Source of the DNA: Bacillota bacterium
GTDB lineage: Bacteria > Bacillota > Clostridia > Acetivibrionales > DTU013
Length of the DNA: 64,000 nucleotides
NCBI GenBank assembly: GCA_023411575.1
Contig: JAEYOP010000040.1
Span: 1 to 64,000 of the forward strand
Reading direction: 5' to 3'
The position numbers and the translations under genes are program-made. Positions within the stretch are counted from its first letter, which is position 1; every line of letters begins with the position of its first letter. Under the pieces are notes generated by a model that was given only the letters and a program-made list of their open reading frames with translations, was not told the DNA's origin and ran no database searches. Of this stretch, positions 16,610 to 25,366 are shown one piece after another.

Positions 16610-18133
16610 TCAATTTTTGACAGCTTGCAATAATTCGTCCGATATCCTCTCGATTTCGTCCACCGACGAGGCTACCTGCTGCATTGCGGCAAGCTGCTCC
16701 TGCGACGCCGCGGCAATATCCTGGAGTTCGGAGATGCTCTTGTGGTTGATTTCGCTGATATTCCCCACGATGCCGGCAAGCTTTCCGCTGTCCTCCGCCG
16801 CCACGGTGGTTGAGCTGCTGACCTCCTGGACCATCTTGTCCATCTCCGCGCCCGCCGCCGATACCTCCTCAAAGGCTGCGCCCGCCGCCCTTATAATGTC
16901 CATGCCTTCCAGAACGATCTTCGTACTCCTGCCCATGGACTCGACAGCCTCGGAGGTATCCGCCGTGATTTCCCTGGTCAGCTTTGCTATCTCCTTTGCC
17001 GCGCGGTCCGACTGTTCCGCCAGGGAACGGATCTCCCCCGCCACCACGGCGAAGCCCTTGCCCTGCTCGCCCGCCCTGGCCGACTCGATGGCGGCGTTGA
17101 GCGCCAGCATGTTGGTCTGTCCTGCGATGCCGGAAATCATTTCGACAATTTTTCCGATCTCGGCGGATTGCTCGCCGAGCTTTAAAACAATCTGCCGGTT
17201 CTGCTCGGTCGCTCTGCCGATTTCCTCCATCTTGCCCACGGCATCCTTTATGACTTCACCGTTTGCCGTCGTCAGTCTGGTGACGTTGTTGGAAACCTCG
17301 GCGATCTTCTGTCCTTCCTGGGCCACAAGATTAAAGGTGTCGGAAATGTTTTCCGCCGCCCGCGCCGCCTCTTCCACAAGCTGAAGCGTGCTTTCGGAGC
17401 CGCTGGCGATCTTGTTCGTATTCTGGGCGATGTTTTCGTTGGCCCTGGCCGTGTTGGCGGTTATTTCAGAAAGCTGGCCCACCGATCTTGCAAGGGTGTC
17501 CGAAGCTTCACGCGCCTTTTCCGTAATGCTGACCATGCGGTTCAGCATTCCCTTTTGTTCCTCCGCGCCAACCACATTTTGAAGCATATTTCTTGTTCTT
17601 TTGGATAGCAGGATGAAAATGACGGCAATTGCCAGGAACTCAATATTTCTGGGGATTATCCCAAAGATCAGCAGCTCGGATTGGTCTTTAAAATTGTTAT
17701 CGACGACCCCATTGAGCCCCATGCCGAAATACTGGGCCGCCGTAACGGCGGCTACAGTGAAAATTGCGGTAAACCAGCTCAGCTTCCTTGAGAAGTAGAG
17801 GCTTGCAATCGCTAACGGATACAGGTACAGCAAAACAGTGTGATACGATAACAGCATTGTTGTCGTTGTTACCATAAGCACAGCGGCTGAAACGGTTATG
17901 TATTTCAGCGCCGGTCCCCGGAGCTTCAGGACGAAGATCAGAAAGGCCGGAAGCATCAGCAGGATGGCCGCTCCCGACATCGCCAGGATCATCGTGGCCA
18001 TGGGGACGATAAAGATCCCCAGGATATTGAGAAGCATCGTCAGCGCTAAAAAGGAAATCGTGACCAGCATGATTTTTGCCGCAAACCCGTTGGCAACCTG
18101 CTCATTGTTCTCCAGTATCGATGTTTTGTCCAT
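16610..18133 (-). CDS. Methyl-accepting chemotaxis protein
   Basis: The 507-residue protein has five or six hydrophobic segments within residues 20-195, with no large extracellular domain. About 300 residues of coiled-coil signalling domain follow. The hairpin tip is fully recognisable: AGQTNMLALNAAIESARAGE and GKGFAVVAGEIRSLAEQS. A multi-pass membrane sensor without an extracellular domain suggests sensing in the membrane or cytoplasm. Flanking Gln/Glu-rich helices probably contain methylation sites. The ATG follows GGGGGATGAGAG and lies 3 bases after the stop of the upstream methyltransferase-like gene, so the two are translationally coupled. No other che genes are adjacent; a CheY/CheX pair lies 17 kb away. 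Confidence 0.93.
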   Translation of the reverse strand: MDKTSILENNEQVANGFAAKIMLVTISFLALTMLLNILGIFIVPMATMILAMSGAAILLMLPAFLIFVLKLRGPALKYITVSAAVLMVTTTTMLLSYHTVLLYLYPLAIASLYFSRKLSWFTAIFTVAAVTAAQYFGMGLNGVVDNNFKDQSELLIFGIIPRNIEFLAIAVIFILLSKRTRNMLQNVVGAEEQKGMLNRMVSITEKAREASDTLARSVGQLSEITANTARANENIAQNTNKIASGSESTLQLVEEAARAAENISDTFNLVAQEGQKIAEVSNNVTRLTTANGEVIKDAVGKMEEIGRATEQNRQIVLKLGEQSAEIGKIVEMISGIAGQTNMLALNAAIESARAGEQGKGFAVVAGEIRSLAEQSDRAAKEIAKLTREITADTSEAVESMGRSTKIVLEGMDIIRAAGAAFEEVSAAGAEMDKMVQEVSSSTTVAAEDSGKLAGIVGNISEINHKSISELQDIAAASQEQLAAMQQVASSVDEIERISDELLQAVKN

Positions 18134-18136
18134 CTC

Positions 18137-18754
18137 TCATCCCCCGCTTTTTTTGCATATTATGGTAAAATCGTTTTTCAGATAGGCTTCTACGAATTGC
18201 ACCTTTTCGATCACCGGGGAGTATACCTCCAGCATTTCGGCGACTTCATCGGGATGGAAATAGAAATATTTTTCCTCCCGGTCGGGAGAAGCGGTGTGGA
18301 GCAGATTGAATACCACATAGCCGGTGGAAAGCCGGAAGAACAGCTCCAGCGCCCTGGTGAGAAATTCTCTGTTGTTGCCCAGATTCAGATTGAAGATACC
18401 GGAGGAGTAGATAACATCAAAGGAATGATCCTTGAAAATGTTGTTCTTGAAGAGATCGACCCGGAAAAACTCGGCGCCGAGCTGCTTCGCTTTCGCCCTT
18501 TCGATCATTTTGTCTAGGATGTCCACGCCCGTATAGGCTACGTTGACGCCCTTCGAACGGATATATTCCAGCAGGTTGCCCGTGCCGCATCCGACATCCA
18601 GCAGAGTTTTGCCCTCCAGCTCTACGGAGGAAAGCAGCATGTCGAACCTCAGTCTCTGGGCTTCCTCGCTTTCCCAGCCGAGTACGCCGTATTCGGGAAG
18701 TCCCTTTGCCATGTTGTCCTCGTAGTAGGTTCGAATGATTTTCATTTTGTCCAT
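18137..18754 (-). CDS. Class I SAM-dependent methyltransferase
   Basis: The product is about 205 residues from the chosen ATG at 18754 (MDKMKIIRTYYED). Motif I, TLLDVGCGTGNLLEYI, binds S-adenosylmethionine. The acidic end of strand 2 is in YTGVDILDKMIERAK, and the post-motif FDVIYSSGIFNL is typical of Methyltransf_25/11 domains. It is not a CheR: the CheR N-terminal helical domain is absent. It is nevertheless coupled to the chemoreceptor gene with a 3-base gap, so a role in modifying a small molecule sensed by the receptor is one possibility (inference). GGAG lies 12 bases from the start. A second ATG nine bases downstream is also possible. Confidence 0.85.
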   Translation of the reverse strand: MDKMKIIRTYYEDNMAKGLPEYGVLGWESEEAQRLRFDMLLSSVELEGKTLLDVGCGTGNLLEYIRSKGVNVAYTGVDILDKMIERAKAKQLGAEFFRVDLFKNNIFKDHSFDVIYSSGIFNLNLGNNREFLTRALELFFRLSTGYVVFNLLHTASPDREEKYFYFHPDEVAEMLEVYSPVIEKVQFVEAYLKNDFTIICKKSGG

Positions 18755-18857
18755 AAGTCGCAGTGCTCCAAGCGTATTAAAATAGGATATTGGTCCAGAC
18801 AATTTCATAATAGCGCATGCAAAGCAGGCGGTCAATAAATATCGGGTGGAAGGACGC

Positions 18858-18886
18858 TTGATATTTTTTTGTCAATATTGTATTAT
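18858..18886 (+). promoter_or_regulatory. SigmaA-type promoter upstream of hydE
   Basis: TTGATA (18858-18863) and TATTAT (18881-18886) are spaced by 17 bases. The predicted leader to the hydE start is about 145 bases and contains a strong hairpin. Confidence 0.55.
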
Positions 18887-18981
18887 AAAGATATCCTCCT
18901 GACTGCAAGGATTTTCCGAGCGGGAAGGCGCTGCAAATTGGTATGTATATCGGGCATCCACACATGCCTTGCGTGTATATC

Positions 18982-19017
18982 AGGCGTTCTTCCCTTTGGG
19001 GGAGAGCGCCTTTGCTT
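18982..19017 (+). terminator. Leader hairpin with T-rich tail before hydE
   Basis: AGGCGTTCTTCCC pairs with GGGGGAGAGCGCCT around a TTTG loop, followed by TTGCTTT. It lies between the predicted promoter and hydE, so it may be an attenuator. AGGCGCT at 18926-18932 is the exact complement of AGCGCCT in the 3' arm and could form an alternative structure. Confidence 0.5.
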
Positions 19018-19040
19018 TATAAACGGAAAGGACCATCTGC

Positions 19041-20087
19041 ATGACGAACACTTTTGATCTGGTACGAATCCTTGAAAACGGGACCATAAAAGAACTGGCC
19101 GATGTCGTCGAGCACTACGCGGCCGCTTCGCAGCAGGAGCGCGAAGCCCTTTACGACGCGGCGCTGGAACAGAAGCGCCTGTATTACGGCAACAGCGTTT
19201 TTTTCCGCGGACTGATCGAATTCAGCAGCTATTGCAAAAACGACTGCCTCTACTGCGGAATCCGCCACAGCAATCCAAATGCCCGCCGTTACAGGCTCAC
19301 GGAGGATGAAATCCTTGGATGCTGCGCCGAAGGCTATCGCCTTGGCTTCCGCACCTTTGTGCTGCAAAGCGGCGAAGATCCGTATTATACGGATGACCGC
19401 ATGTGCGGGATCATTTCGGCAATAAAGGCAAGCTACCCGGAATGCGCCGTAACCCTGTCCCTCGGGGAAAAAACGGAGGAAACCTACCGGCGGTACCGCG
19501 ACGCCGGGGCCGACCGTTACCTGCTCCGGCACGAAAGCGCCGACGAGGCCCATTATGCGCGCCTGCACCCGGGCAATATGAGTCTGGCAAACCGCAAGCA
19601 ATGCCTTTATAAGCTTAAGGAACTCGGCTTCCAGGTTGGGGCCGGTTTTATGGTGGAGTCCCCTTTCCAGACCTTCGGGTCCCTTGCCGCCGACCTGGCT
19701 TTCCTCCGGGAGCTGAAGCCCCACATGATCGGCATCGGGCCTTTCATTCCACACAAGGATACGCCCTTTGCCGGCGAAAGGACGCCGACCGCCGGCCTGA
19801 CCCTGGTCCTGCTGGCGCTGGTGCGGCTGATGCTGCCGAAGGCTCTTCTTCCCTCGACAACCGCACTGGGTACGGTGGATCCGCACGGGAGGGAACACGG
19901 TCTCAGGGCCGGCGCCAACGTCGTTATGCCGAATCTTTCCCCCGTCGTCCACCGGAAGGATTATTCCCTTTACGACAACAAAATCTGTACGGGGGAAGAA
20001 GCCGCCGAGTGCCTGGGCTGCCTGACCGGCCGCATCCGCTCGGCCGGATTCGAGCCGGACTTTTCCAGAGGAGACAGCCTGGTGTGA
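19041..20087 (+). CDS. hydE: [FeFe]-hydrogenase maturation radical SAM enzyme HydE
   Basis: The 348-residue product has the radical SAM CX3CX2C motif at residues 65-72 (SSYCKNDCLYCGIRH). Other HydE features are YGNSVFFRGLIEFS, FVLQSGEDPYYTD, SLGEKTEETYRRYRDAGADR, RHESADEAHYARLHPG, and IGPFIPHKDTPF. The C-terminal cysteines in ICTGEEAAECLGCL fit the accessory cluster of HydE. HydE acts with HydF and HydG to build the diiron subcluster of [FeFe] hydrogenase, so the organism probably makes hydrogen. hydF, hydG and the hydrogenase itself are not in the window. The start follows GGAAAGG. Confidence 0.92.
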   Translation: MTNTFDLVRILENGTIKELADVVEHYAAASQQEREALYDAALEQKRLYYGNSVFFRGLIEFSSYCKNDCLYCGIRHSNPNARRYRLTEDEILGCCAEGYRLGFRTFVLQSGEDPYYTDDRMCGIISAIKASYPECAVTLSLGEKTEETYRRYRDAGADRYLLRHESADEAHYARLHPGNMSLANRKQCLYKLKELGFQVGAGFMVESPFQTFGSLAADLAFLRELKPHMIGIGPFIPHKDTPFAGERTPTAGLTLVLLALVRLMLPKALLPSTTALGTVDPHGREHGLRAGANVVMPNLSPVVHRKDYSLYDNKICTGEEAAECLGCLTGRIRSAGFEPDFSRGDSLV

Positions 20088-20193
20088 TTTTATTGGCTCA
20101 GTTCGGCCGCATGGCCTGTCTTCCTTGAACTATATAAAAGAGTTCTGTTATAATCATACTAATAACATTCGGAAGATTGGCTACGGAGGAAAA

Positions 20194-20769
20194 ATGAACA
20201 AGGTTATTTGCGTATATAGTTCATCAAGCAGTACAATCGCTTCCAACTATTTTGATGTTGCTGCAAAGCTCGGCAGAGAAATCGCGGTCCGCAAAAACAC
20301 CCTGCTGTTCGGCGGCGGCATGCGCGGGCTCATGGGAGCCACGGCAAAGGCCGTGCATGAATATGAAGGCAAAGTCATCGGGATAATCCCAAAGGCGCTG
20401 AACCAAAAGGGCGTCGTATACGAGCTGTGTGACGAGCTGGTCGTCACAATGGAGATGCGGGAGCGGAAAGCCATAATGGATTCCCGTTCGGATGCCTTCA
20501 TCGCACTCCCCGGCGGATACGGAACCCTGGAGGAGCTTCTGGAAATCATTACGCTGAAGCAGTTGAAGTATCACAACAGGCCGATCGTCATCTTGAATGA
20601 AAACGGCTTTTTTGATTTTCTTCTGAAGCAGTTTGAACAGATCATCGACCAGAGTTTCGCCAAACAGGAAAGCTCGCTGCTGTACTATGTGACAGAGGAT
20701 GTGGCGGATGCGCTGGATTATATCGACAATTATACCCCGCACATTTTCAAGGACAAATGGTTGACCTGA
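20194..20769 (+). CDS. LOG-family protein (TIGR00730), Rossmann fold nucleotide-binding
   Basis: The 191-residue protein contains the LOG-family motif PGGYGTLEELLEII, with KAIMDSRSDAF just upstream and GGGMRGLMGATAKAV near the N-terminus. Family members hydrolyse N6-modified or unmodified AMP to base and ribose 5-phosphate. Many bacterial members are annotated as cytokinin riboside 5'-monophosphate phosphoribohydrolases, while the physiological substrate in Firmicutes is uncertain. The start at 20194 has GGAGGA upstream; an upstream in-frame ATG lacks a ribosome site. The gene is monocistronic and convergent with the FMN-binding gene. Confidence 0.9.
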   Translation: MNKVICVYSSSSSTIASNYFDVAAKLGREIAVRKNTLLFGGGMRGLMGATAKAVHEYEGKVIGIIPKALNQKGVVYELCDELVVTMEMRERKAIMDSRSDAFIALPGGYGTLEELLEIITLKQLKYHNRPIVILNENGFFDFLLKQFEQIIDQSFAKQESSLLYYVTEDVADALDYIDNYTPHIFKDKWLT

Positions 20770-20815
20770 CCGCGCAGGGGATCTGGATAGGAACGGGCCG
20801 GCATTCCCCGCCGGC

Positions 20816-21217
20816 TTATTGCTCCAGTCCCGATTTTAATGCATTCTCTATTGCCTTAAGCAAAGCCTTGCTTGTAGTGGTCGCCCCCGATACGGCATCC
20901 ACATCCACGGATTGTTTGTCCAGGACGGTACGAATGACTCCTTTCGCCTTTTTGGCATACGAAGTATCCCTGTTGCTTACGATATCAATATTTTCAATCT
21001 TATGTCCTTTTACGCTTACCTCTACTTTATACGTGAACGAGCCATAACTGTATTCGCCGTTATATTTCCCATCACTTACTTTTTCCAGGTTTACGTTCTC
21101 GATTTTCATTGTCCTTACAGAATCCAGTTTCGTTTCATTGGGCAGAATAAAAAGAAGATATCCCCCCAATGCGATTACTATCAGAAAAGATACCGCTGCA
21201 ATTACGATTTTCTTCAT
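20816..21217 (-). CDS. FMN-binding domain lipoprotein-like/membrane-anchored protein
   Basis: The 133-residue protein has one N-terminal membrane helix (about 4-24) and an extracytoplasmic FMN-binding domain. It contains the motif DAVSGATTTSKALLKAIENAL. In NqrC/RnfG-type proteins the Thr of SGAT carries FMN covalently, attached by the ApbE flavin transferase. A stand-alone domain of this kind often works in extracytoplasmic electron transfer. AAAGGAGG lies 13 bases from the ATG. A GC-rich palindrome separates it from the convergent LOG gene. No apbE is visible in the window. Confidence 0.87.
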   Translation of the reverse strand: MKKIVIAAVSFLIVIALGGYLLFILPNETKLDSVRTMKIENVNLEKVSDGKYNGEYSYGSFTYKVEVSVKGHKIENIDIVSNRDTSYAKKAKGVIRTVLDKQSVDVDAVSGATTTSKALLKAIENALKSGLEQ

Positions 21218-21300
21218 AGATTATTTCAAACCTCCTTTTTCATCACAAACAAAAATACGATTCTGTCCGAATGGAGTCTGAAAAATCATATGGAATTCCC

Positions 21301-22761
21301 CTATGGAACATAAAACCCTGTTTCGGTAGCTTCGTAACGAATGCGGAACTTTGGAAGCGAATGGAGCACCGTGTGATAGTTTTCGGTCCAGTCGTCCCCC
21401 TGCGACGGATCGTTGACCCCTTCCGCAGGCGGCGCAAACAGCTTGAACAGAAGCCTGCACGAATCCTTCAGTGGATTCCCGTAAAAGGCGGGCATCAAGT
21501 CAATTGTACGGACCCCCGGCTTTTTGTAAAACCATTTGCTGTTGATCTCCAGCATGGCATTCAGCCCGGCATCTTCAAAGGTAACCTCACAAAACACGGG
21601 ATTCTTCTCGAATTCCAGCGGGATCGCAAGCCCGTCCGAATCCTCAAAGCACCCCCACCGGAGCATGGCAGGCAGCCCGACTTCCTCCCCGGCCGTCATC
21701 GAGGGCTGGAACCACGGGTCGTGGATAACCTCCCGATATGCATCCAGCAGCGGCTGGGCAATCCCATTGTCCGGATTGTTCGGGTCCTCCAGCTCCAGGC
21801 CGAGCCGTCCCCTGTCCCTGAACTGGTAGCAGGTGATTCCGGTCAGCCATTCGGCCTTTTCGTCCCGGACCGTGCGGTACAATTCCGACATCAACCTTGC
21901 TTGATCGAATGGACCCGTTACATCCCCGTCCGCATTCAGTTCGGATATGACCAAAGGCTTATCCTTCCCTCCGTTGAGCAGCCGGAAACGCGCGTAAGTG
22001 TACCGGTTCGCTTCAAAGATCTCTTTTACGCCGGCGCGCCTGTGGGTCTTTCCCCCGCGCTCGGCAACGGTAAACGGCCATCCCCAGTTAAGAGCCAGAT
22101 AATAGTCTCCCGACCAGATATCCGTTTCCCGGATCGCTTCTGAAAATTCCTCCTCGTACGGCATGGCTTCGGAATCCCGCGCATGATCCCCGCCGACGCA
22201 AAGGATCGTGCGGATGTTGGGTGCCTCCTGCTTGACGATCCTGTGGAAACGAACGTAGAAATCGGCCACTTCCTGGTAAGTATACCGCTTGTTGAATGCG
22301 AACCAATTGCCGAAAGCTTCATGGTTGATTCTCAAGAAAAGCCGCCCGTAAGGCTTGAGCTCCCTGGCGATCTGCACGAGATGCTCATCCGTCACCCCAC
22401 AGTCAATCGTCAGCGTCAGTGTGACATCCTGTCCGTGTCTTCGGACATCCTTCATGGACAAGAACGGCTCCCCTTCCGTATTCCCGCCGATTCCGCCCGT
22501 ATAAGGGAAATAATCGTCATAGGGGTAATCCCACTGAAAGGTCACCCCGGTGCTTTTCCCCAGCACGCTGGCCCTCGTAGGCCAGCCTTTATCCAGCGGA
22601 TAATAGCAGTACATCAGGTTAATGCTTCTATGAGGCCTGCCCAGCTTATCCAGGATATAATCCTGGTTGACATATTCTCCTCTTTCGCTGCCGTCCCCAA
22701 GATCGACAGCGCATCTGGCCGGTCCCATGTGCAGTTTATATGCTTTCATCGAATTGTTCAT
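21301..22761 (-). CDS. Putative clan GH-A glycoside hydrolase (GH26-like)
   Basis: The product is 486 residues and has no signal peptide. The barrel pattern LFLRINHEAFGNWFAF (His147, Glu148) resembles the acid/base strand of GH26, where R-x2-HE-x2-G-x-WF is characteristic. KPLVISELNADG places a candidate nucleophile Glu274 at the end of a later strand. A beta-rich C-terminal part (from about 385) may be an accessory domain. It lies 59 bases downstream of a GH94 phosphorylase gene in the same direction, so the two probably act on one imported oligosaccharide in the cytoplasm. The ATG at 22761 has GGGAGG nine bases upstream. Assignment to GH26 itself is tentative and the substrate is unknown. 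Confidence 0.6.
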   Translation of the reverse strand: MNNSMKAYKLHMGPARCAVDLGDGSERGEYVNQDYILDKLGRPHRSINLMYCYYPLDKGWPTRASVLGKSTGVTFQWDYPYDDYFPYTGGIGGNTEGEPFLSMKDVRRHGQDVTLTLTIDCGVTDEHLVQIARELKPYGRLFLRINHEAFGNWFAFNKRYTYQEVADFYVRFHRIVKQEAPNIRTILCVGGDHARDSEAMPYEEEFSEAIRETDIWSGDYYLALNWGWPFTVAERGGKTHRRAGVKEIFEANRYTYARFRLLNGGKDKPLVISELNADGDVTGPFDQARLMSELYRTVRDEKAEWLTGITCYQFRDRGRLGLELEDPNNPDNGIAQPLLDAYREVIHDPWFQPSMTAGEEVGLPAMLRWGCFEDSDGLAIPLEFEKNPVFCEVTFEDAGLNAMLEINSKWFYKKPGVRTIDLMPAFYGNPLKDSCRLLFKLFAPPAEGVNDPSQGDDWTENYHTVLHSLPKFRIRYEATETGFYVP

Positions 22762-22785
22762 TATCATCTGCCTCCCGATTGAAGC

Positions 22786-22812
22786 GGGACAGGTACATTC
22801 CCCCCTGTCCCG
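22786..22812. repeat. REP-like palindrome, GGGACAGGTACATT type
   Basis: GGGACAGGTACATTC is followed by CCCCCTGTCCC, forming a hairpin in the gap between the GH94 and GH-A genes. GGACAGGTACATT recurs at 30029-30055, which suggests a dispersed palindromic repeat family. Confidence 0.55.
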
Positions 22813-22820
22813 GCAATGGT

Positions 22821-25184
22821 CTAGCCCAGCACAATCTCCACCTTGTTGACGTCCTTCATCACGCCGTGGGGAATCAGGCAGCCCTCGAGCTTTTGCCCGT
22901 TGACGGTCAAGGAGACAACGCCCTTGCAGATCCTGTCCGGGTTTTTCACTTCTATGTCGAAACGCTTTCCCCTGAATTGCCTGGTCGCCTTGAAGCCGTC
23001 CCATTCGTGCGGGATGCAGGGATCGACGACAAGGCCGTCATAGGAGGCACGGATGCCCAGGATATACTGGGAAATAGCTACAAAGCTCCAGGATGCCGTA
23101 CCGGTGAGCCATGAATTTCTGGCGCGTCCGAATTTATAAGGATGCTCTTTTCCGGTTATAAACTGGGAGTAAACATAGGGCTCCATCGTGTAAAGATCGG
23201 CATTGTCATTCTTGGCCGCAGGCAGGAACGACAGGTAAAACTCAAACGCCCGGTCTCCCCTTCCAAGCATGCATTCGGCCACCACCGCCCAGGTATTGGC
23301 ATGGCAGAAGATTCCGGCGTTCTCCTTCAGCCCCGGCGGGAAGGAAGTGATGGCGCCGATTTCTGTATCCGGTTCCCGGTAGGCCGGGAAGTTCTTGACA
23401 ATTCCATGCTCCGTGGCAAGGTATTCCTTCAGGCTGTCCATTGCCCTGACGCCCTTTTCCTTTTCAGCGGCGCCGGAAACCACGGACCAGGTCTGGCTGT
23501 TGATGAAAATTTTGCATTGCTCGCTTTCCTGTCCGCCGAGCTTTTTACCGCTGTCGAGATAGCCCCGCAGGAACCAGTCGCCGTCCCAGGCGTATAGGTC
23601 CAGCTTCGCGGCGATTTCAGCCAGGTATTCCCGATATTTCTGCGCCTCGGCGCTGCGGCCGGCACGGTCGGCCAGTTCGATAAATTCGGCCAGCGCGCGG
23701 TAATAAAGGAAGGTGCTCCAGATGCTTTCGCCTTTTCCCTTCAAATTGATGCAGTCGTTCCAGTCCGCCGCCAGGCCCAGAAGCAGCCCGTGGGGTCCGC
23801 GCTTGCCCCAGGAGAAGTCCAGCGCCGCTTTCAGATGCTCGAATACGGTTGCTTCGTCCTTATCGCAGTAAGGGATGTTTTCCTCCAGGAAAGCCATATC
23901 GCCGGTCTCTTTAATATAAGCGGGCACCGACAGCAGCAGCCACAGATGGTCGTCGGAGAAAATGTGCTCCGCAGGAGGGACGTTGTGCTGTCCCTGGGAC
24001 CAGGTAAGGGGCTGCAGGCCGTGCATGGCGGAACCGTCGAAAATCTGGCCCTTCAGCAGCTCGACGAGCTTTTCGCGGCAAAGCTCCGGAATGGAATGCA
24101 TGACGCCCAGCGTGTCCTGGTTCGTGTCCCGGTAGCCCAGCCCGTCGCGTCCGCCGGCTTCGTTGAAGGAAGCCGACCTGGACCAGTTGAACGTGGTCTG
24201 GCACTGGTATTGGTTCCACACATTCACCATGGAATTGACCAGAGCGGAAGGAGTCTCGCAGGTGTATTTGCCCAGCCTGTCCCTCCAATATTCCTGGACT
24301 CTGGCGAATTCACGTTCAACATTCGCCCGGTCGGAATAAAGCTTTTTGCATTCGGCGCCGAAGGTTTTCGCGTCGCCCACGCCGACTACATATACGGCGT
24401 ACTTTTTCTCCCCCGGCTTCAATACGATTTTGTTCTGCACCGACGCGCAGGGATTGCCGCCAACCGCTATCGTGTTGGCGCAGCTTCCCTTTTCCACAGC
24501 GGCCGGGGTCCCCTCGTGGCGGTAACGTCCGATGAATTCGTCCCGGTCCGTTTCAAAGCTGGCCACGGGAAGGGTCGAAGCCATAAAGCCCTTGGGTTCG
24601 CTGATGGGCCAAAGCCGGATGGAATAATCGACAATGTCGTTTGCATAACCCATCCGGCAGGTATAAAGAATATACTGGAAGTTGGACAGATCCTGGTTCA
24701 TGTCCCAGAAGCACCATTCCGCGTAGGTAAACAGGGAAAGCTCCCGGTCCCTGTCGGACTTGTTTTCGACTTCGAGCTCCCAGATCTCGACAGGCTTGTC
24801 GATGGGTACAAACACCCTGTAATTAGAGCTTATCCCTTTGTACTCGCTCTCGAATTTCGTATAGCCGAGGCCGTGGCTGCAGCTTGTCCTGTAGACGTCC
24901 AGCGGCTTTCCCACCGGCTGCCAGGAAGCGGACCAGTAATCGCCGTCCTGGTCGTCCCTTATATACACGTACCGGCCCGGCCGGTCCGTCGGAACGCTGT
25001 TGAAACGGAAGCGGAGCAGCCTTGCGGATTTGGGCGATTTGTGAAAGCCGTACCCGCTCGCATTGTTGGAAATGATTCCGCAGTACTCGGAGGTTCCGAG
25101 ATAATTCACCCAGGACATTGGCGTATTGGGATTATCGATAATGTATTCCTTTTTGCTGTCGTCAAAATAACCGTATCGCATCAT
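22821..25184 (-). CDS. GH94 family glycoside phosphorylase (cellobiose/chitobiose phosphorylase-like)
   Basis: The 787-residue product matches GH94 along its length. The N-terminal beta-sandwich has GYFDDSKKEYII, NYLGTSEYCGIISN and DGDYWSASWQP. The catalytic (alpha/alpha)6 barrel has WNQYQC, GRDGLGYRDTNQD and LAADWNDCINL, with the catalytic acid probably Asp477. The end has KENAGIFCHANTWAV and NSWLTGTASWSF. GH94 enzymes split beta-linked disaccharides with phosphate to give an alpha-sugar 1-phosphate. From memory, DGDYWSASWQP and the GLGYRDT region are closer to N,N'-diacetylchitobiose phosphorylase than to clostridial cellobiose phosphorylase, but the substrate is not settled. No signal peptide, so it acts in the cytoplasm. 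The start follows GGGGG; ATG at 25181 is an alternative. Confidence 0.9.
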   Translation of the reverse strand: MMRYGYFDDSKKEYIIDNPNTPMSWVNYLGTSEYCGIISNNASGYGFHKSPKSARLLRFRFNSVPTDRPGRYVYIRDDQDGDYWSASWQPVGKPLDVYRTSCSHGLGYTKFESEYKGISSNYRVFVPIDKPVEIWELEVENKSDRDRELSLFTYAEWCFWDMNQDLSNFQYILYTCRMGYANDIVDYSIRLWPISEPKGFMASTLPVASFETDRDEFIGRYRHEGTPAAVEKGSCANTIAVGGNPCASVQNKIVLKPGEKKYAVYVVGVGDAKTFGAECKKLYSDRANVEREFARVQEYWRDRLGKYTCETPSALVNSMVNVWNQYQCQTTFNWSRSASFNEAGGRDGLGYRDTNQDTLGVMHSIPELCREKLVELLKGQIFDGSAMHGLQPLTWSQGQHNVPPAEHIFSDDHLWLLLSVPAYIKETGDMAFLEENIPYCDKDEATVFEHLKAALDFSWGKRGPHGLLLGLAADWNDCINLKGKGESIWSTFLYYRALAEFIELADRAGRSAEAQKYREYLAEIAAKLDLYAWDGDWFLRGYLDSGKKLGGQESEQCKIFINSQTWSVVSGAAEKEKGVRAMDSLKEYLATEHGIVKNFPAYREPDTEIGAITSFPPGLKENAGIFCHANTWAVVAECMLGRGDRAFEFYLSFLPAAKNDNADLYTMEPYVYSQFITGKEHPYKFGRARNSWLTGTASWSFVAISQYILGIRASYDGLVVDPCIPHEWDGFKATRQFRGKRFDIEVKNPDRICKGVVSLTVNGQKLEGCLIPHGVMKDVNKVEIVLG

Positions 25185-25366
25185 ACTGGAAATTCCCCCT
25201 CTTAAATCGGGATCGGCCGCTCGGCGGTGGATTCCGGGAAGCAGCGATCCGCGACGGTATTTTTTGCTGCTATCCATTATAATTTAAGAGAGGGAACTTT
25301 TCAAACAAATTCCAGCAACATGATTATTTTATAGTACTTTCGTTGATTTTTGATAATAGAAATCCC

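Noticed and set aside
23790..25205. 471-codon plus-strand frame
   Set aside because: Antisense shadow of the GH94 gene.
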